From positions 1 through 64,000 of the forward strand of contig JBEPTX010000001.1 of NCBI GenBank assembly GCA_041691795.1: a DNA stretch of 64,000 nt. Direction: 5' to 3'. Under the pieces are notes generated by a model that was given only the letters and a program-made list of their open reading frames with translations, was not told the origin of the DNA and did not search any database. This stretch comes from JBEPTX01 sp041691795. GTDB taxonomy: Bacteria; Patescibacteriota; Saccharimonadia; Saccharimonadales; Saccharimonadaceae. The position numbers were made by a program, and so were the translations under genes. Shown here one piece after another: positions 32,917 to 42,137 of the stretch (position 1 is the first letter of the stretch; each line of letters starts with the position of its first letter).

Positions 32917-33462
32917 CTAAGCGTCATCTCGGCGGTAGAAAGTGAGAGTCACTGTTCCGTAACTACGATTGTCCACCACAACAACTCCAAGTTTCGTCGG
33001 GCTCTCACTTCTACCTGGATGTGATAATACCATAAGCGCGCCGGGTTTTAAAAGACCCATTAATTCAGAAACTGTGGAAAACTGTAATTCATTATAGGGG
33101 GGATCGGCGAAAATTATGTCGAACTTTTTTTCTTCGAATGTTTCTAGCCAACCAGCAATGCTGGATCGCACCAAACTTGCCCGATCCTCTAGACCAAGTG
33201 ATACGATATTTTTGGCGATGACCTGCTGAGCCATTCTATCGCGCTCAATAAACGTCGCTGTTTTTGCCCCGCGGCTTAAAGCTTCTAAGCCCAGTGATCC
33301 ACTCCCAGCAAATGCATCCAGGACTTCGGCGCCGTCAATGTCTGCCATGATTTTATTGAACAACGCACCCCTGGGACGATCACCCATCGGATGAGTTCGA
33401 ATACTATCAGAGGTTTCAATTTTGCGGCCACCAAATTCACCTGCAATGATGCGAATGCTCAT
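32917..33462 (-). CDS. rsmD: RsmD-family 16S rRNA (guanine-N2) methyltransferase
   Basis: A 181-residue SAM-dependent methyltransferase that modifies G966 of 16S rRNA in E. coli. Seen are the N-terminal RIIAGEFGGRKIE, VLDAFAGSGSLGLEALSRGA (SAM site) and the catalytic IFADPPYN. I start it at 33462 because its ATG overlaps the stop of the upstream gene (ATGA), which signals coupling. It is the last gene of the recG unit. Confidence 0.93.
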   Translation of the reverse strand: MSIRIIAGEFGGRKIETSDSIRTHPMGDRPRGALFNKIMADIDGAEVLDAFAGSGSLGLEALSRGAKTATFIERDRMAQQVIAKNIVSLGLEDRASLVRSSIAGWLETFEEKKFDIIFADPPYNELQFSTVSELMGLLKPGALMVLSHPGRSESPTKLGVVVVDNRSYGTVTLTFYRRDDA

Positions 33463-34286
33463 TCGCCTTGAATCTTTCGTTCGCGAGCCCCGAGCACGCA
33501 TTCATACCAAGCCAAAGCAACCATTTTGGCAATTTCTGGAATCAAAATGTCTTTGGTATCACGCGCCAGGCGTGCTGTCCAGCCAACTTTTGAAAATTCA
33601 TCGTATAGTTCTAGTTTGGCGACTTTTTGAACAGATTCGCTAAATAATTGCTCGAATCCGTCACGTTTTAGGCGCCCAATATCATCCGCATCTGGCCCAA
33701 CACCCGTAAATCGCTGGCCAGCCATAGTGGTCGCAACACCTAGTTCAAACGCAAGATGTGTCGTCATAACACCCTTGGCACCCCAGAATTCCCAGTTGTT
33801 ACGGAGCTGATGACGACGATTTTTGCCCGGCAAAACTAATTTGTCTTTCGGTGTGATACGAGTTTCCAAGCCTTCGCCACCACGTAGTTCCTCTAGTTTT
33901 TCCTCGAGCGGATAGTGATGGGCTGGCGTTAGGCCGTCGGTGATAGCATGTGCCATCCAGGCTGCTTCAAACGCTGCCCGCTGGTGATTATCCTCTAGTA
34001 AGGCATTCGTGAGGTTAAAAATATGGTCATTAATCATGTCACTCAATTGGTGATCATTAGGATCGTTGGGATCAATGTAATGCCATGGCTCGTCGCGACC
34101 AGGGCTTTTGCGTTTGATACCATCAGGACCGTTGAGGCCCTCAAAATGCAAAATTTCAAGTGTAGATGGAAAATAAGCCCCAGTGGGGACCATCTTAACC
34201 AGCGAACGATGAGCAATGCGATCAATCCGCTGATGGACGCCCATGATACGTCCTGATTTGGTACGAAATATTGTTCCCGAGTACAA
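33459..34286 (-). CDS. Putative zinc-dependent phospholipase C-like protein
   Basis: Up to 275 residues from a TTG at 34286 with AAGGA before it; an ATG at 34244 (MGVHQRIDRIAHRS) also has an AGGA and may be the true start. The stretch AWMAHAITDGLTPAHHYPLEEKL (near 110-132) has His and Asp spaced as in zinc-dependent phospholipase C and S1/P1-like proteins. No signal peptide is visible. The assignment rests on that motif alone. It lies between recG and rsmD with a 4-base overlap to rsmD. Confidence 0.6.
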   Translation of the reverse strand: MYSGTIFRTKSGRIMGVHQRIDRIAHRSLVKMVPTGAYFPSTLEILHFEGLNGPDGIKRKSPGRDEPWHYIDPNDPNDHQLSDMINDHIFNLTNALLEDNHQRAAFEAAWMAHAITDGLTPAHHYPLEEKLEELRGGEGLETRITPKDKLVLPGKNRRHQLRNNWEFWGAKGVMTTHLAFELGVATTMAGQRFTGVGPDADDIGRLKRDGFEQLFSESVQKVAKLELYDEFSKVGWTARLARDTKDILIPEIAKMVALAWYECVLGARERKIQGE

Positions 34287-34295
34287 GAAATATCC

Positions 34296-36326
34296 TTAAT
34301 TTAACGTAGTTAGACGCTGATAATACTGTACTTGTGCGGCTAATTGTTTATATTGTAACAGATCAGATTGATCTGCGACGAATTCCCGTGCAACCTTTTG
34401 CGCGCGGGCAATAAGTTTAGTATCAGCCAAACTAGCTATCTGGAGGTTAAGTGCGCCATGTTGCGCGCGACCATAAATTTCGCCAGGACCACGTAGCCGC
34501 AAGTCAACTTCGGCCAAATGGAACCCATCGTTTGATTTTTCGACTTCGCGCAGTCGCTGCGTTGGTTTGGAACTATCGCTTGTCACCAGGAAACAATAAC
34601 TTTGATGAACAGAACGCCCGACACGACCACGCAATTGGTGCAGCTGCGACAGCCCGAACCGATCGGCATCCTCAATAATCATTACAGTAGCGTTCGGAAC
34701 ATCAACACCAACTTCGACCACCGTTGTACTGACCAAAATATCTAGTTCACCTGCGGCAAATTTGGTCATGACAGCGTCTTTTTCGTCAGATTTTAGCTTG
34801 CCATGCAGTAGCCCAATGCGACGATGTTTGAAAACAGAGTTTTGTAGTTTTTTGTATTCGGCTTGGACACTTTTGATTTCGTTATCCGGATTACTATCGA
34901 TCAAACTACAGATAACATAGGCTTGACGACCACTTTTGATCTGCTCGTCGACTTTTTCGTATAGCTGCGCACGACTATTTGGCGACCAAATCTTGGTATC
35001 GATCGGCTTACGCCCTGCCGGTAATTCATTCAGGACACTCACATCCAATTCACCGTACACTGTGAGTGCGAGGCTGCGTGGGATCGGCGTCGCTGTCATT
35101 GCCAGCAGATGCGGCATGTGCTCGGACTTTTTCAGCAGTTCCTGGCGCTGGTTAACGCCAAAACGATGCTGTTCGTCAATCACCACAAAGCCAAGTTTGT
35201 GAAAATGGACCGTTTCTTGGATCAAAGCGTGTGTACCGACAACGACATCGACCGACCCATTTTGAATCTGTTCATATAATGTCTTTCGAGCAGTACCTTT
35301 GACACTCCCTGTCAGTAATCCCACATTCACGTCGAATGGTTCTAATAATTTCGACAGTGTTTCGGCATGTTGCGAGGCCAAAATCTCGGTCGGTGCCATC
35401 AGTGCCGTCTGAAACCCATGACTGGCCGCCTGCCTGGCCGCCAGACCAGCCACGACGGTTTTGCCTGACCCGACATCGCCTTGTAATAATCGGTTCATTG
35501 GCACGGCTTTTTCAAAATCCTGAATAATTTCCCAGGCTGCCATGCGCTGCGCATCAGTCAGCTGAAATGGCAACTGTTTTACAAAACCTGCAACAACTTG
35601 CTGTTCAAACGGAATATGCCATCCTGTGAGTTTGGCATTTTCTTGCTTGTTCAGCTGGCTCGCCAGTAAAAGTGTAAATAGTTCCTCGAATGCCAGACGT
35701 TCCTTGGCATTTTTGACGTCGGCGACGGATTCGGGAAAGTGCATTCCGATAACCGCATCGCCATAGGATAGTAGTTTTTCGCTATCAATTATTTTTTGCG
35801 GCAATGTTTCGGGCAGCATTGTCATCAGTGGCCGTAGCTCGACCAATATCTTGCGCACTAACTGGCTTTTGAGTCCGCGAATTGCGCGGTAAATTGGTAC
35901 CATTCGCCCCGTCGAAACAGGCACATCACTGATCTTTTCGGCGCTTGGATTGGTAAGTTGATATCTGTTGTAGTTGAATTCAAACTCGCCCGAGAAATAA
36001 AACTCATCGCCAGTTTTTAGCTGGGTTTCTCGGTACGGCTGGTTGAACCAAACTGCTTGCAATTTGCCGCTATCGTCAACCAACGTAGCCGTCGTAATCC
36101 TCAAACCACGACGTACTGGTCGGGTTGCAATCTTTTCACACCTCGCCAGAATCGTTCGTTTGCCGGGACCAATATCAGCAATCTTTGTGACTTCCGAAAA
36201 ATCCTCATACGCCCGAGGCAAAAACCCAATCAAATCACCAACCGTATTCAGCCCAGCAGCGCTAAACTGCTCGCCAGTTTTTGGTCCCACACCTTTGACT
36301 TTATTTAGGGAGGTTGTTAGAAGCAT
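34296..36326 (-). CDS. recG: ATP-dependent DNA helicase RecG
   Basis: A 676-residue helicase that remodels stalled replication forks and branched DNA. The N-terminal wedge (OB-fold) domain fills about 1-200. Walker A is LLQGDVGSGKTVVAG, motif II is DEQHR, and motif III is TATPIPRS. The C-terminal helicase half has GRVGRSVHQSYCFL and the RecG-specific end RGPGEIYGRAQHG. TATTAT lies seven bases before the ATG, so a leaderless mRNA is likely. It heads a three-gene unit. Confidence 0.97.
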   Translation of the reverse strand: MLLTTSLNKVKGVGPKTGEQFSAAGLNTVGDLIGFLPRAYEDFSEVTKIADIGPGKRTILARCEKIATRPVRRGLRITTATLVDDSGKLQAVWFNQPYRETQLKTGDEFYFSGEFEFNYNRYQLTNPSAEKISDVPVSTGRMVPIYRAIRGLKSQLVRKILVELRPLMTMLPETLPQKIIDSEKLLSYGDAVIGMHFPESVADVKNAKERLAFEELFTLLLASQLNKQENAKLTGWHIPFEQQVVAGFVKQLPFQLTDAQRMAAWEIIQDFEKAVPMNRLLQGDVGSGKTVVAGLAARQAASHGFQTALMAPTEILASQHAETLSKLLEPFDVNVGLLTGSVKGTARKTLYEQIQNGSVDVVVGTHALIQETVHFHKLGFVVIDEQHRFGVNQRQELLKKSEHMPHLLAMTATPIPRSLALTVYGELDVSVLNELPAGRKPIDTKIWSPNSRAQLYEKVDEQIKSGRQAYVICSLIDSNPDNEIKSVQAEYKKLQNSVFKHRRIGLLHGKLKSDEKDAVMTKFAAGELDILVSTTVVEVGVDVPNATVMIIEDADRFGLSQLHQLRGRVGRSVHQSYCFLVTSDSSKPTQRLREVEKSNDGFHLAEVDLRLRGPGEIYGRAQHGALNLQIASLADTKLIARAQKVAREFVADQSDLLQYKQLAAQVQYYQRLTTLN

Positions 36327-36343
36327 TATTTATATAATAGCAA

Positions 36344-37102
36344 CTATGAAACCGCAAGAACACCTTCTAGCACAAAGGCGGTGTCTTCCCAGCCTTCAAC
36401 CGCAATCGAATCAATCCCCATAGCCTTGACCGGATAATCATTGCCACCTTCTTCGAGTTTGTCACCGATGAACAGAATTTCGTCTTTGCCGATTTCAATC
36501 GCTTGGATTAGTTTTTCCATTCCATAGGCTTTGTCGATACCAATTCGTGTAATATCAATAGTCGTTGAACCACCAGCTCGGACTTCAAAATCTGGAATTT
36601 GTTCGGCAATCGCAGCACGTAGTTCAAGGCGTTTGTCAGAGTATTTCTTTGCCCATTCATATTTTTTCTCGGCAGATGCGAGCTGTCCCAGCATCGAAAT
36701 TGAAACCTGACTTCCACGGTCTTCAATAACTTCACCGAATGGATTCGCAGGCCACATATCCATTTCTTTTGCTAATTTTTCGGTAATTTTAATTATTTTT
36801 GCCTTTTCGGCTTCGGTCAGATCTTCTGCATATTGAATTGCCCATACTTTTTTTAACTCATCGTAACGGTAGTAACGCGTACCACAAGTAGGCATCAGGT
36901 GCAGGCGGTTCAATTTATGTGCAGGCGCTTCTAGTCGATCGACAACCTGAAGCAAGAACTGTTCAAATTTACCCCCAGAAATAATACAAACATCGTATTT
37001 TTCAAGAAGTTGAACCAAAAGTTCACTCATACGGTCAGAAATTGGTGATTTTGTGACGGCAAGGGTGTCGTCGAGGTCGAATGCAATCAATTTTTTGGTC
37101 AT
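36344..37102 (-). CDS. HAD-IIB hydrolase, phosphomannomutase-like
   Basis: A 252-residue HAD-superfamily protein. The nucleophile motif is FDLDDTLA (Asp9 and Asp11). SGGKFEQF, GSQVSISMLG, and GGSTTIDITRIGIDKAYGM resemble the eukaryote-type phosphomannomutase family (PMM). The last motif, FIGDKLEEGGNDYPV, holds the metal ligands. It probably interconverts hexose phosphates for glycan synthesis or dephosphorylates them. TACAAT lies six bases before the ATG. Confidence 0.85.
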   Translation of the reverse strand: MTKKLIAFDLDDTLAVTKSPISDRMSELLVQLLEKYDVCIISGGKFEQFLLQVVDRLEAPAHKLNRLHLMPTCGTRYYRYDELKKVWAIQYAEDLTEAEKAKIIKITEKLAKEMDMWPANPFGEVIEDRGSQVSISMLGQLASAEKKYEWAKKYSDKRLELRAAIAEQIPDFEVRAGGSTTIDITRIGIDKAYGMEKLIQAIEIGKDEILFIGDKLEEGGNDYPVKAMGIDSIAVEGWEDTAFVLEGVLAVS

Positions 37103-37120
37103 AGACCTATTGTAGCAAAA

Positions 37121-38335
37121 TTAGCGAACCAGAACGAAGTTGTTTTTGCCTTTTTTGACCAGCGACAGATCATTCATCTGCTGATCATTGGCGATTTTGG
37201 CACCGTTGACCGATACTGCGCCATTTTCGATCAGACGTCGAGCTTCACCGTTGCTCGACGCATAGCCAGCTTTTTGCAGACCATCGACAACAGTCATGCC
37301 GAGTGGTGCGGTCGGAATCTGTGCAGACAAAATATCAAGTTCTTGTTGGTTCAGACTAGCAAAATCTGCATTGCCAAACAGTACATCGGTCACATGCACG
37401 ACGCTATCAGTTTGCTCCTGGCCGTGGACTAGTTTTGTCACTTCATAGGCCAGTGTTTTTTGCACTTCACGTGCGCCAGGATTTTGCTGCTGTTTGGCTC
37501 CTAATTCGTCGATTTGGTCTTTATTCAATAACGTAAAGACTTTGGTGTAATCAATCACACCTTCGTCATCGACATTAAGCCAGAATTGGTAGAACTGGTA
37601 GACACTCGTTTTGTGTGGATCCAACCAGACGGCTCCACCCTCTGATTTGCCAAATTTCACACCAGTAGATTTATTGACAATGAGCGGTGTGGAGTAGACA
37701 TGCGCTTCACCGCCCTCGATCCGTCGAATCAAATCAACGCCAGCAATCGAATTACCCCATTGGTCGGCGCCACAGACTTGCAGTGTCACACCATGGTTCT
37801 TATATAAGTGTACGAAATCATAGCCCTGAATCAGACTATAGCTAAATTCGGCGTAACTAATGCCCGATCCGCCATCGCCCAGACGTGCCTGGACAAAATC
37901 ACGACTAATCATATTGCTCAGCGGGACATGTTTGCCAACAGCGCGCAGGAAATCAAGATAGTTAAAATCCTTGAACCAGTCATAATTATCGACAACTTCG
38001 AATAGTTGACCTGCAAAAATAGATTGGTACTGCCCGATGATTGCTGATTTATTAGCAGCGATTTCGTCCAAAGTCTTGAGATTGCGCTCGTCAGCTTTAC
38101 CGTCAGGATCGCCGATCATCCCTGTCGCGCCACCAACCAGTAGAAATGCCTTGTGGCCATGGTCGATCATATGTCGCACCATCATGGCCGCCGCCAAATT
38201 GCCAATCGTCATACTATCGGCGCTTGGATCGACACCCCAATAAAAAGAGATTGATTCTTGGTCGAGCTGTTTAATATCGCTAAATGTGGTCTGATTAACA
38301 AAGCCGCGCCACTGTAATTCTTCGGAAAGTGTCAT
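37121..38335 (-). CDS. tyrS: Tyrosine-tRNA ligase
   Basis: A class I synthetase of 404 residues. Seen are the HIGH-like ADSMTIGNL, YAEFSYSLIQGYDF, CGADQWGNS, the KMSKS-like KFGKSEGGAVWLD and the C-terminal S4 RNA-binding domain (ARRLIENGAVSVNGAKI). I start it at 38335 (MTLSEELQWRG). A TACAAT lies six bases before that ATG, inside the longer open frame, so the longer form is unlikely. Confidence 0.96.
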   Translation of the reverse strand: MTLSEELQWRGFVNQTTFSDIKQLDQESISFYWGVDPSADSMTIGNLAAAMMVRHMIDHGHKAFLLVGGATGMIGDPDGKADERNLKTLDEIAANKSAIIGQYQSIFAGQLFEVVDNYDWFKDFNYLDFLRAVGKHVPLSNMISRDFVQARLGDGGSGISYAEFSYSLIQGYDFVHLYKNHGVTLQVCGADQWGNSIAGVDLIRRIEGGEAHVYSTPLIVNKSTGVKFGKSEGGAVWLDPHKTSVYQFYQFWLNVDDEGVIDYTKVFTLLNKDQIDELGAKQQQNPGAREVQKTLAYEVTKLVHGQEQTDSVVHVTDVLFGNADFASLNQQELDILSAQIPTAPLGMTVVDGLQKAGYASSNGEARRLIENGAVSVNGAKIANDQQMNDLSLVKKGKNNFVLVR

Positions 38336-38408
38336 AAAAACATTGTAGCATCTCGGCACGACATAGTGCTATAATGAATAACAATACTGCTTATGGGAAA
38401 CAAATCAC

Positions 38409-41096
38409 GTGGTTAAACATCCTTTGTCGGGGCGCAAACTGAGCGTCTATTCCAATCTGGCACACAAGCGCCGCACTAAAAAGGACTTAAAAGCCCGTAA
38501 AAAGGCCGAGTACCTGGCGACGCTTCCCAAACATCCTCTGAAACGACTGCTCTACCGTATGCACCCAACCCGCGTGTATCACTACTGGTTTAGCAAAAAG
38601 GGCGCTCTTATGTTGGCCAAAATCGTCGGTGTGAGCGCTGTACTCGTTATCCTCCTTGTCGGTGGACTCTTTGCCTATTACCGAAAAGATCTTGATGCAA
38701 TTCAGCCAGGCGAACTTGCCAAACGCGTTCAGACAACCGTTACGAAATATTACGATCGTCGTGGTCCCGCTGGTGGCCCTGACGCGCTACTATGGGAAGA
38801 CAAGGGCGATGGCGATTACAAATTAGTCGTTGATGGCAAAGACATTACGCCACTCATGAAAGAGGCAACTGTCTCGATCGAAGACAAAGACTTTTACAAA
38901 CACGGTGGTATTAGTGTATCTGGAATTATGCGATCGCTCATCAATAACTCAAGTGGTGGTAGCACCCAGGGTGGGTCGACATTAACCCAACAACTGGTCA
39001 AACAAGTATTCTTTGCCGATGAGGCCCAAGAACGAGGCCTCAAAGGTATCCCGCGCAAAATCAAGGAAATGATTCTATCAATCGAAGTCGAACGTATGTA
39101 CGACAAAGACCAGATTTTGAACCTCTATTTGAACGAATCGCCCTACGGTGGACGCCGTAATGGTGTTGAATCAGCTGCAAAAACGTATTTTGGCAAGGAC
39201 GCCAAAAACCTGACACTCCCCGAAGCCTCGCTGCTTGCAAGTGTCCCAAACCAACCTGGACTCTACGATCCATATAATGTAGATGGTAATCAGGCACTTA
39301 TCGAGCGCCAGCATAAAGTCCTAGACGCCATGGTTTCACAAGGCTACGTGTCACAACGCGATGCCGACGCTGCCAAAACCGTCCCAATCCTTGACAGTAT
39401 TTTGCCGCAAAGATCGCAAGATAGCGATATGAAGGCACCGCACTTTGTGCAGATGGTTCGCAGTCAACTTGAAACTGAACTGGGCACAGCCACTGTCGGT
39501 AAGGGTGGACTGACCGTCACGACAACACTTGATTCTGGTATTCAAAACCAATTACAAGCAAGTTTTGCCGAAATGTTCGACAAGAATAATCCTAAATACA
39601 AGGGTATTCCAGTCAGCGCAGGCTTCAGTAACGGGGCTGCAACAGTTGAAGATAGCAAGACCGGTCAGATTCTAGCCCTGATGGGAAGCCGTGATTACAA
39701 TTACCCAGGATTCGGCCAGGACAACGCTGCTATGGCTTATATACAGCCAGGTTCAACGATCAAACCACTTGTCTATTCGCAATTATTCGCTCAAAACGCA
39801 GATGTCTCAAAAAACATCTACGGAAGCGGCACCGTTCTGCCTGACATCAGGACAACATTCGAAGGTAACTACACACCGAACGACGCCGATAAACAATTTA
39901 GGGGTAACATTAGCATTCGACAGTCGCTCGCACTCTCGCGTAACATCCCAGCCATCAAAGCCATGGCAATTACCGGTGTCCAGCCAGCTCTGACCCTCGT
40001 TCGAGCGGCAGGCGACGTCAACTACTGTACCCAAGGTGCCGATGCGCAAGTCAACCTCGCAGCTGCGATTGGTGGCTGTGGAACGCGCCAAGTTGACCAT
40101 GTAAACGCTTTTGCAACGCTTGCCCGCAGTGGCGTATACAAACCAAGCACTGATGTTTTGCAAGTTACCAACAGTAGCGGTGAGGTGTTGAAAAAGTGGA
40201 CAGATAATTCGTCCAAGAAGATTATCGATCCCCAAGTTGCCTACATTATGGCTGATATTCTGAGCGATGATAATGCCCGTGCTGGCCTATACGGACGTAA
40301 CTTCCCGGGATTGGTAGTCGACAAAGGCAAGGTTAAAACCGCTGCCAAAACCGGTACATCTGACGTCGATGGCAAATCAAAAGACATCTGGATGATGAGC
40401 TATAGTCCCGCACTTTCTATGGGCGTCTGGCTGGGTAACTCTGACACCACACCGCTCAAAAATGGTAACTCGTCACTGCCAGGCACGATTATCAACGAAG
40501 TCATGACTTATGCTCACGAACAAGTCTATCAGCCTGCAGGCATGTGGAAACCAGGTGATTGGTACACGCAGCCAGCTGGTATCCAAAAGATCGGCAATGA
40601 ACTATACCCATCGTGGTATAACAAAAACGCCGCTCAGCAAAGCAGCAAAATGACCTTTGACAAAGTATCCAAGAAAAAGGCGACAACATGTACGCCTGAC
40701 GGTGCCAAGATTGATGTCAGCGTCCTCAAAACGACTGATGCGACGAACAAGCAGACTGTCTATATAGCATCAGATGGCTACGACACCACCAAAGACGATG
40801 ATTTCCACAAGTGTGAAGATGCCAAGCCAACAGTGACGAATATTAGCCTGACAAAACTAAGTGGGCTCAACTACCGCATTACCGCCAGTGTCACTGCAGG
40901 TACAAATCCGCTGACCAACCTTGGTTTCAAAGTCGGTGGTACGATCATTAGTTCGGTCGCCATTGGAAGCAGCGGTGACTATTCAGCCAACTATACCTTC
41001 CCTGCTGCTGGCGCACAGTCTGTTGCTGCAGTTGCAACCGATAGTGGATTCTACACGATGGAATCTTCGCAGCAATTCACTGTCAGTGGTCCATGA
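38409..41096 (+). CDS. Bifunctional penicillin-binding protein 1A
   Basis: An 895-residue peptidoglycan synthase. A basic cytoplasmic N-terminus (about 60 residues) precedes one membrane helix (about 66-90). The glycosyltransferase 51 domain follows with EDKDFYKHGG (158-167) and GGSTLTQQLVKQ. The transpeptidase domain has the catalytic STIKP, SRN and KTGTS boxes. After a Lys/Thr-rich linker the last 90 residues form an Ig/Fn3-like domain. The start is a GTG with a weak binding site; TATAAT lies about 35 bases upstream. It is divergent from tyrS. Confidence 0.94.
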   Translation: MVKHPLSGRKLSVYSNLAHKRRTKKDLKARKKAEYLATLPKHPLKRLLYRMHPTRVYHYWFSKKGALMLAKIVGVSAVLVILLVGGLFAYYRKDLDAIQPGELAKRVQTTVTKYYDRRGPAGGPDALLWEDKGDGDYKLVVDGKDITPLMKEATVSIEDKDFYKHGGISVSGIMRSLINNSSGGSTQGGSTLTQQLVKQVFFADEAQERGLKGIPRKIKEMILSIEVERMYDKDQILNLYLNESPYGGRRNGVESAAKTYFGKDAKNLTLPEASLLASVPNQPGLYDPYNVDGNQALIERQHKVLDAMVSQGYVSQRDADAAKTVPILDSILPQRSQDSDMKAPHFVQMVRSQLETELGTATVGKGGLTVTTTLDSGIQNQLQASFAEMFDKNNPKYKGIPVSAGFSNGAATVEDSKTGQILALMGSRDYNYPGFGQDNAAMAYIQPGSTIKPLVYSQLFAQNADVSKNIYGSGTVLPDIRTTFEGNYTPNDADKQFRGNISIRQSLALSRNIPAIKAMAITGVQPALTLVRAAGDVNYCTQGADAQVNLAAAIGGCGTRQVDHVNAFATLARSGVYKPSTDVLQVTNSSGEVLKKWTDNSSKKIIDPQVAYIMADILSDDNARAGLYGRNFPGLVVDKGKVKTAAKTGTSDVDGKSKDIWMMSYSPALSMGVWLGNSDTTPLKNGNSSLPGTIINEVMTYAHEQVYQPAGMWKPGDWYTQPAGIQKIGNELYPSWYNKNAAQQSSKMTFDKVSKKKATTCTPDGAKIDVSVLKTTDATNKQTVYIASDGYDTTKDDDFHKCEDAKPTVTNISLTKLSGLNYRITASVTAGTNPLTNLGFKVGGTIISSVAIGSSGDYSANYTFPAAGAQSVAAVATDSGFYTMESSQQFTVSGP

Positions 41097-41119
41097 AGGA
41101 GTGTTAAAAAACACTAATG

Positions 41120-41147
41120 AAAACGCCCGGTTTGATCCGGGCGTTTT
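41120..41147. terminator. Bidirectional terminator between PBP and PIN/TRAM genes
   Basis: AAAACGCCCGG pairs with CCGGGCGTTTT over a 6-base loop, with A/T runs on both sides. It serves two convergent genes. Confidence 0.88.
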
Positions 41148-41148
41148 G

Positions 41149-42129
41149 TTACGATTGTTTGTCGACCAGGTCGATTAACGATGCTTCACGCTGCGATGAT
41201 GTCTTGGGTTTTGGGCTACGCTGCGTATTTGGTTGACCTTGTTGTGGACGCGGTGAGCGTCCGGCTGGACGTTGTTGCTTGGATTGTTGCGTCTGAGGTC
41301 GCGGCGGAGTACTCCGATTGTCACTATGGTAGGCGACTGGAGGTTTAGGCGGCTGTTCGGTGGGTTTCTCCTGTGAACGAGTTTGTGGGCGCTTAGCTTT
41401 GCCTAGGAGGGGTTCCTTTTGCTTGGCGGACTGTGATGATTCAACACGTTTTGCGAACATCATCTTGCCCGCAGCTGTTTGTAGACTACGAATAAATTCG
41501 ATTTCAACTGTTTGGCCGATATTTTTGTTGGCATGTTCGACGACGACCATCGTGCCATCAGTGAGATAACCAACAGCTTGGTGACTATCTTGACCCTTTT
41601 GGACCAGTTCGAGTAGCATCTTTTCGCCTGGCAAATACGCCATGCGGAGGCTTTGTGCCAATTCATTGACGTTCAGCACCATGATACCTTCAACGACGGC
41701 AACTTTATTCAGGTTGTAGTCGATCGTACAAATGACACCACCGTATTTTTTGGCTAGTTTCAATAGACGCTCATCGACGCCTTCTTCGGCTTTGCTGCCA
41801 TCCTGAAGGATTGTCACATCGACTTCGGCCATTTCCTGAAGATCTTTGACAACATCCAGACCATAGCGAGCACGAGCACGTTTGTCGTGATCGGCATTGT
41901 CAGCAAGAAACTGCAACTCACCGATGACGCTGCGTGGAATAACCAACGTATCACCGATAAAACCAGATTTGGCAACCGCAATAATTCGTCCATCGATCAA
42001 CACCGAGGTGTCGACGAAAATCATTCGTTTTTTACTGTTAGTTTGACGTGGCAATTTTGCCACAAGGTAGGTTACTTCACCGAGCAGTACCAATAGTACA
42101 GCGGTGATAATCAGATTTTCTATGTTCAT
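41149..42129 (-). CDS. Membrane-anchored PIN/TRAM domain protein (YacL-like)
   Basis: A 326-residue protein. One hydrophobic helix (about 5-25) is followed by a PIN nuclease-like domain (about 35-155), with the acidic residues in FVDTSVLIDGR, VIGELQFLAD, and CTIDYNL. A TRAM domain (about 175-235, QAVGYLTDGTMVVVEHA) and a long basic Pro/Gln/Arg-rich tail (240-326) follow. The relatives are YacL-type putative RNases. The gene starts eight bases after the radA stop with AGGAA before its ATG, so it is in the radA transcript, the common radA-yacL pairing. Confidence 0.88.
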   Translation of the reverse strand: MNIENLIITAVLLVLLGEVTYLVAKLPRQTNSKKRMIFVDTSVLIDGRIIAVAKSGFIGDTLVIPRSVIGELQFLADNADHDKRARARYGLDVVKDLQEMAEVDVTILQDGSKAEEGVDERLLKLAKKYGGVICTIDYNLNKVAVVEGIMVLNVNELAQSLRMAYLPGEKMLLELVQKGQDSHQAVGYLTDGTMVVVEHANKNIGQTVEIEFIRSLQTAAGKMMFAKRVESSQSAKQKEPLLGKAKRPQTRSQEKPTEQPPKPPVAYHSDNRSTPPRPQTQQSKQQRPAGRSPRPQQGQPNTQRSPKPKTSSQREASLIDLVDKQS

Positions 42130-42137
42130 ATAATTTC

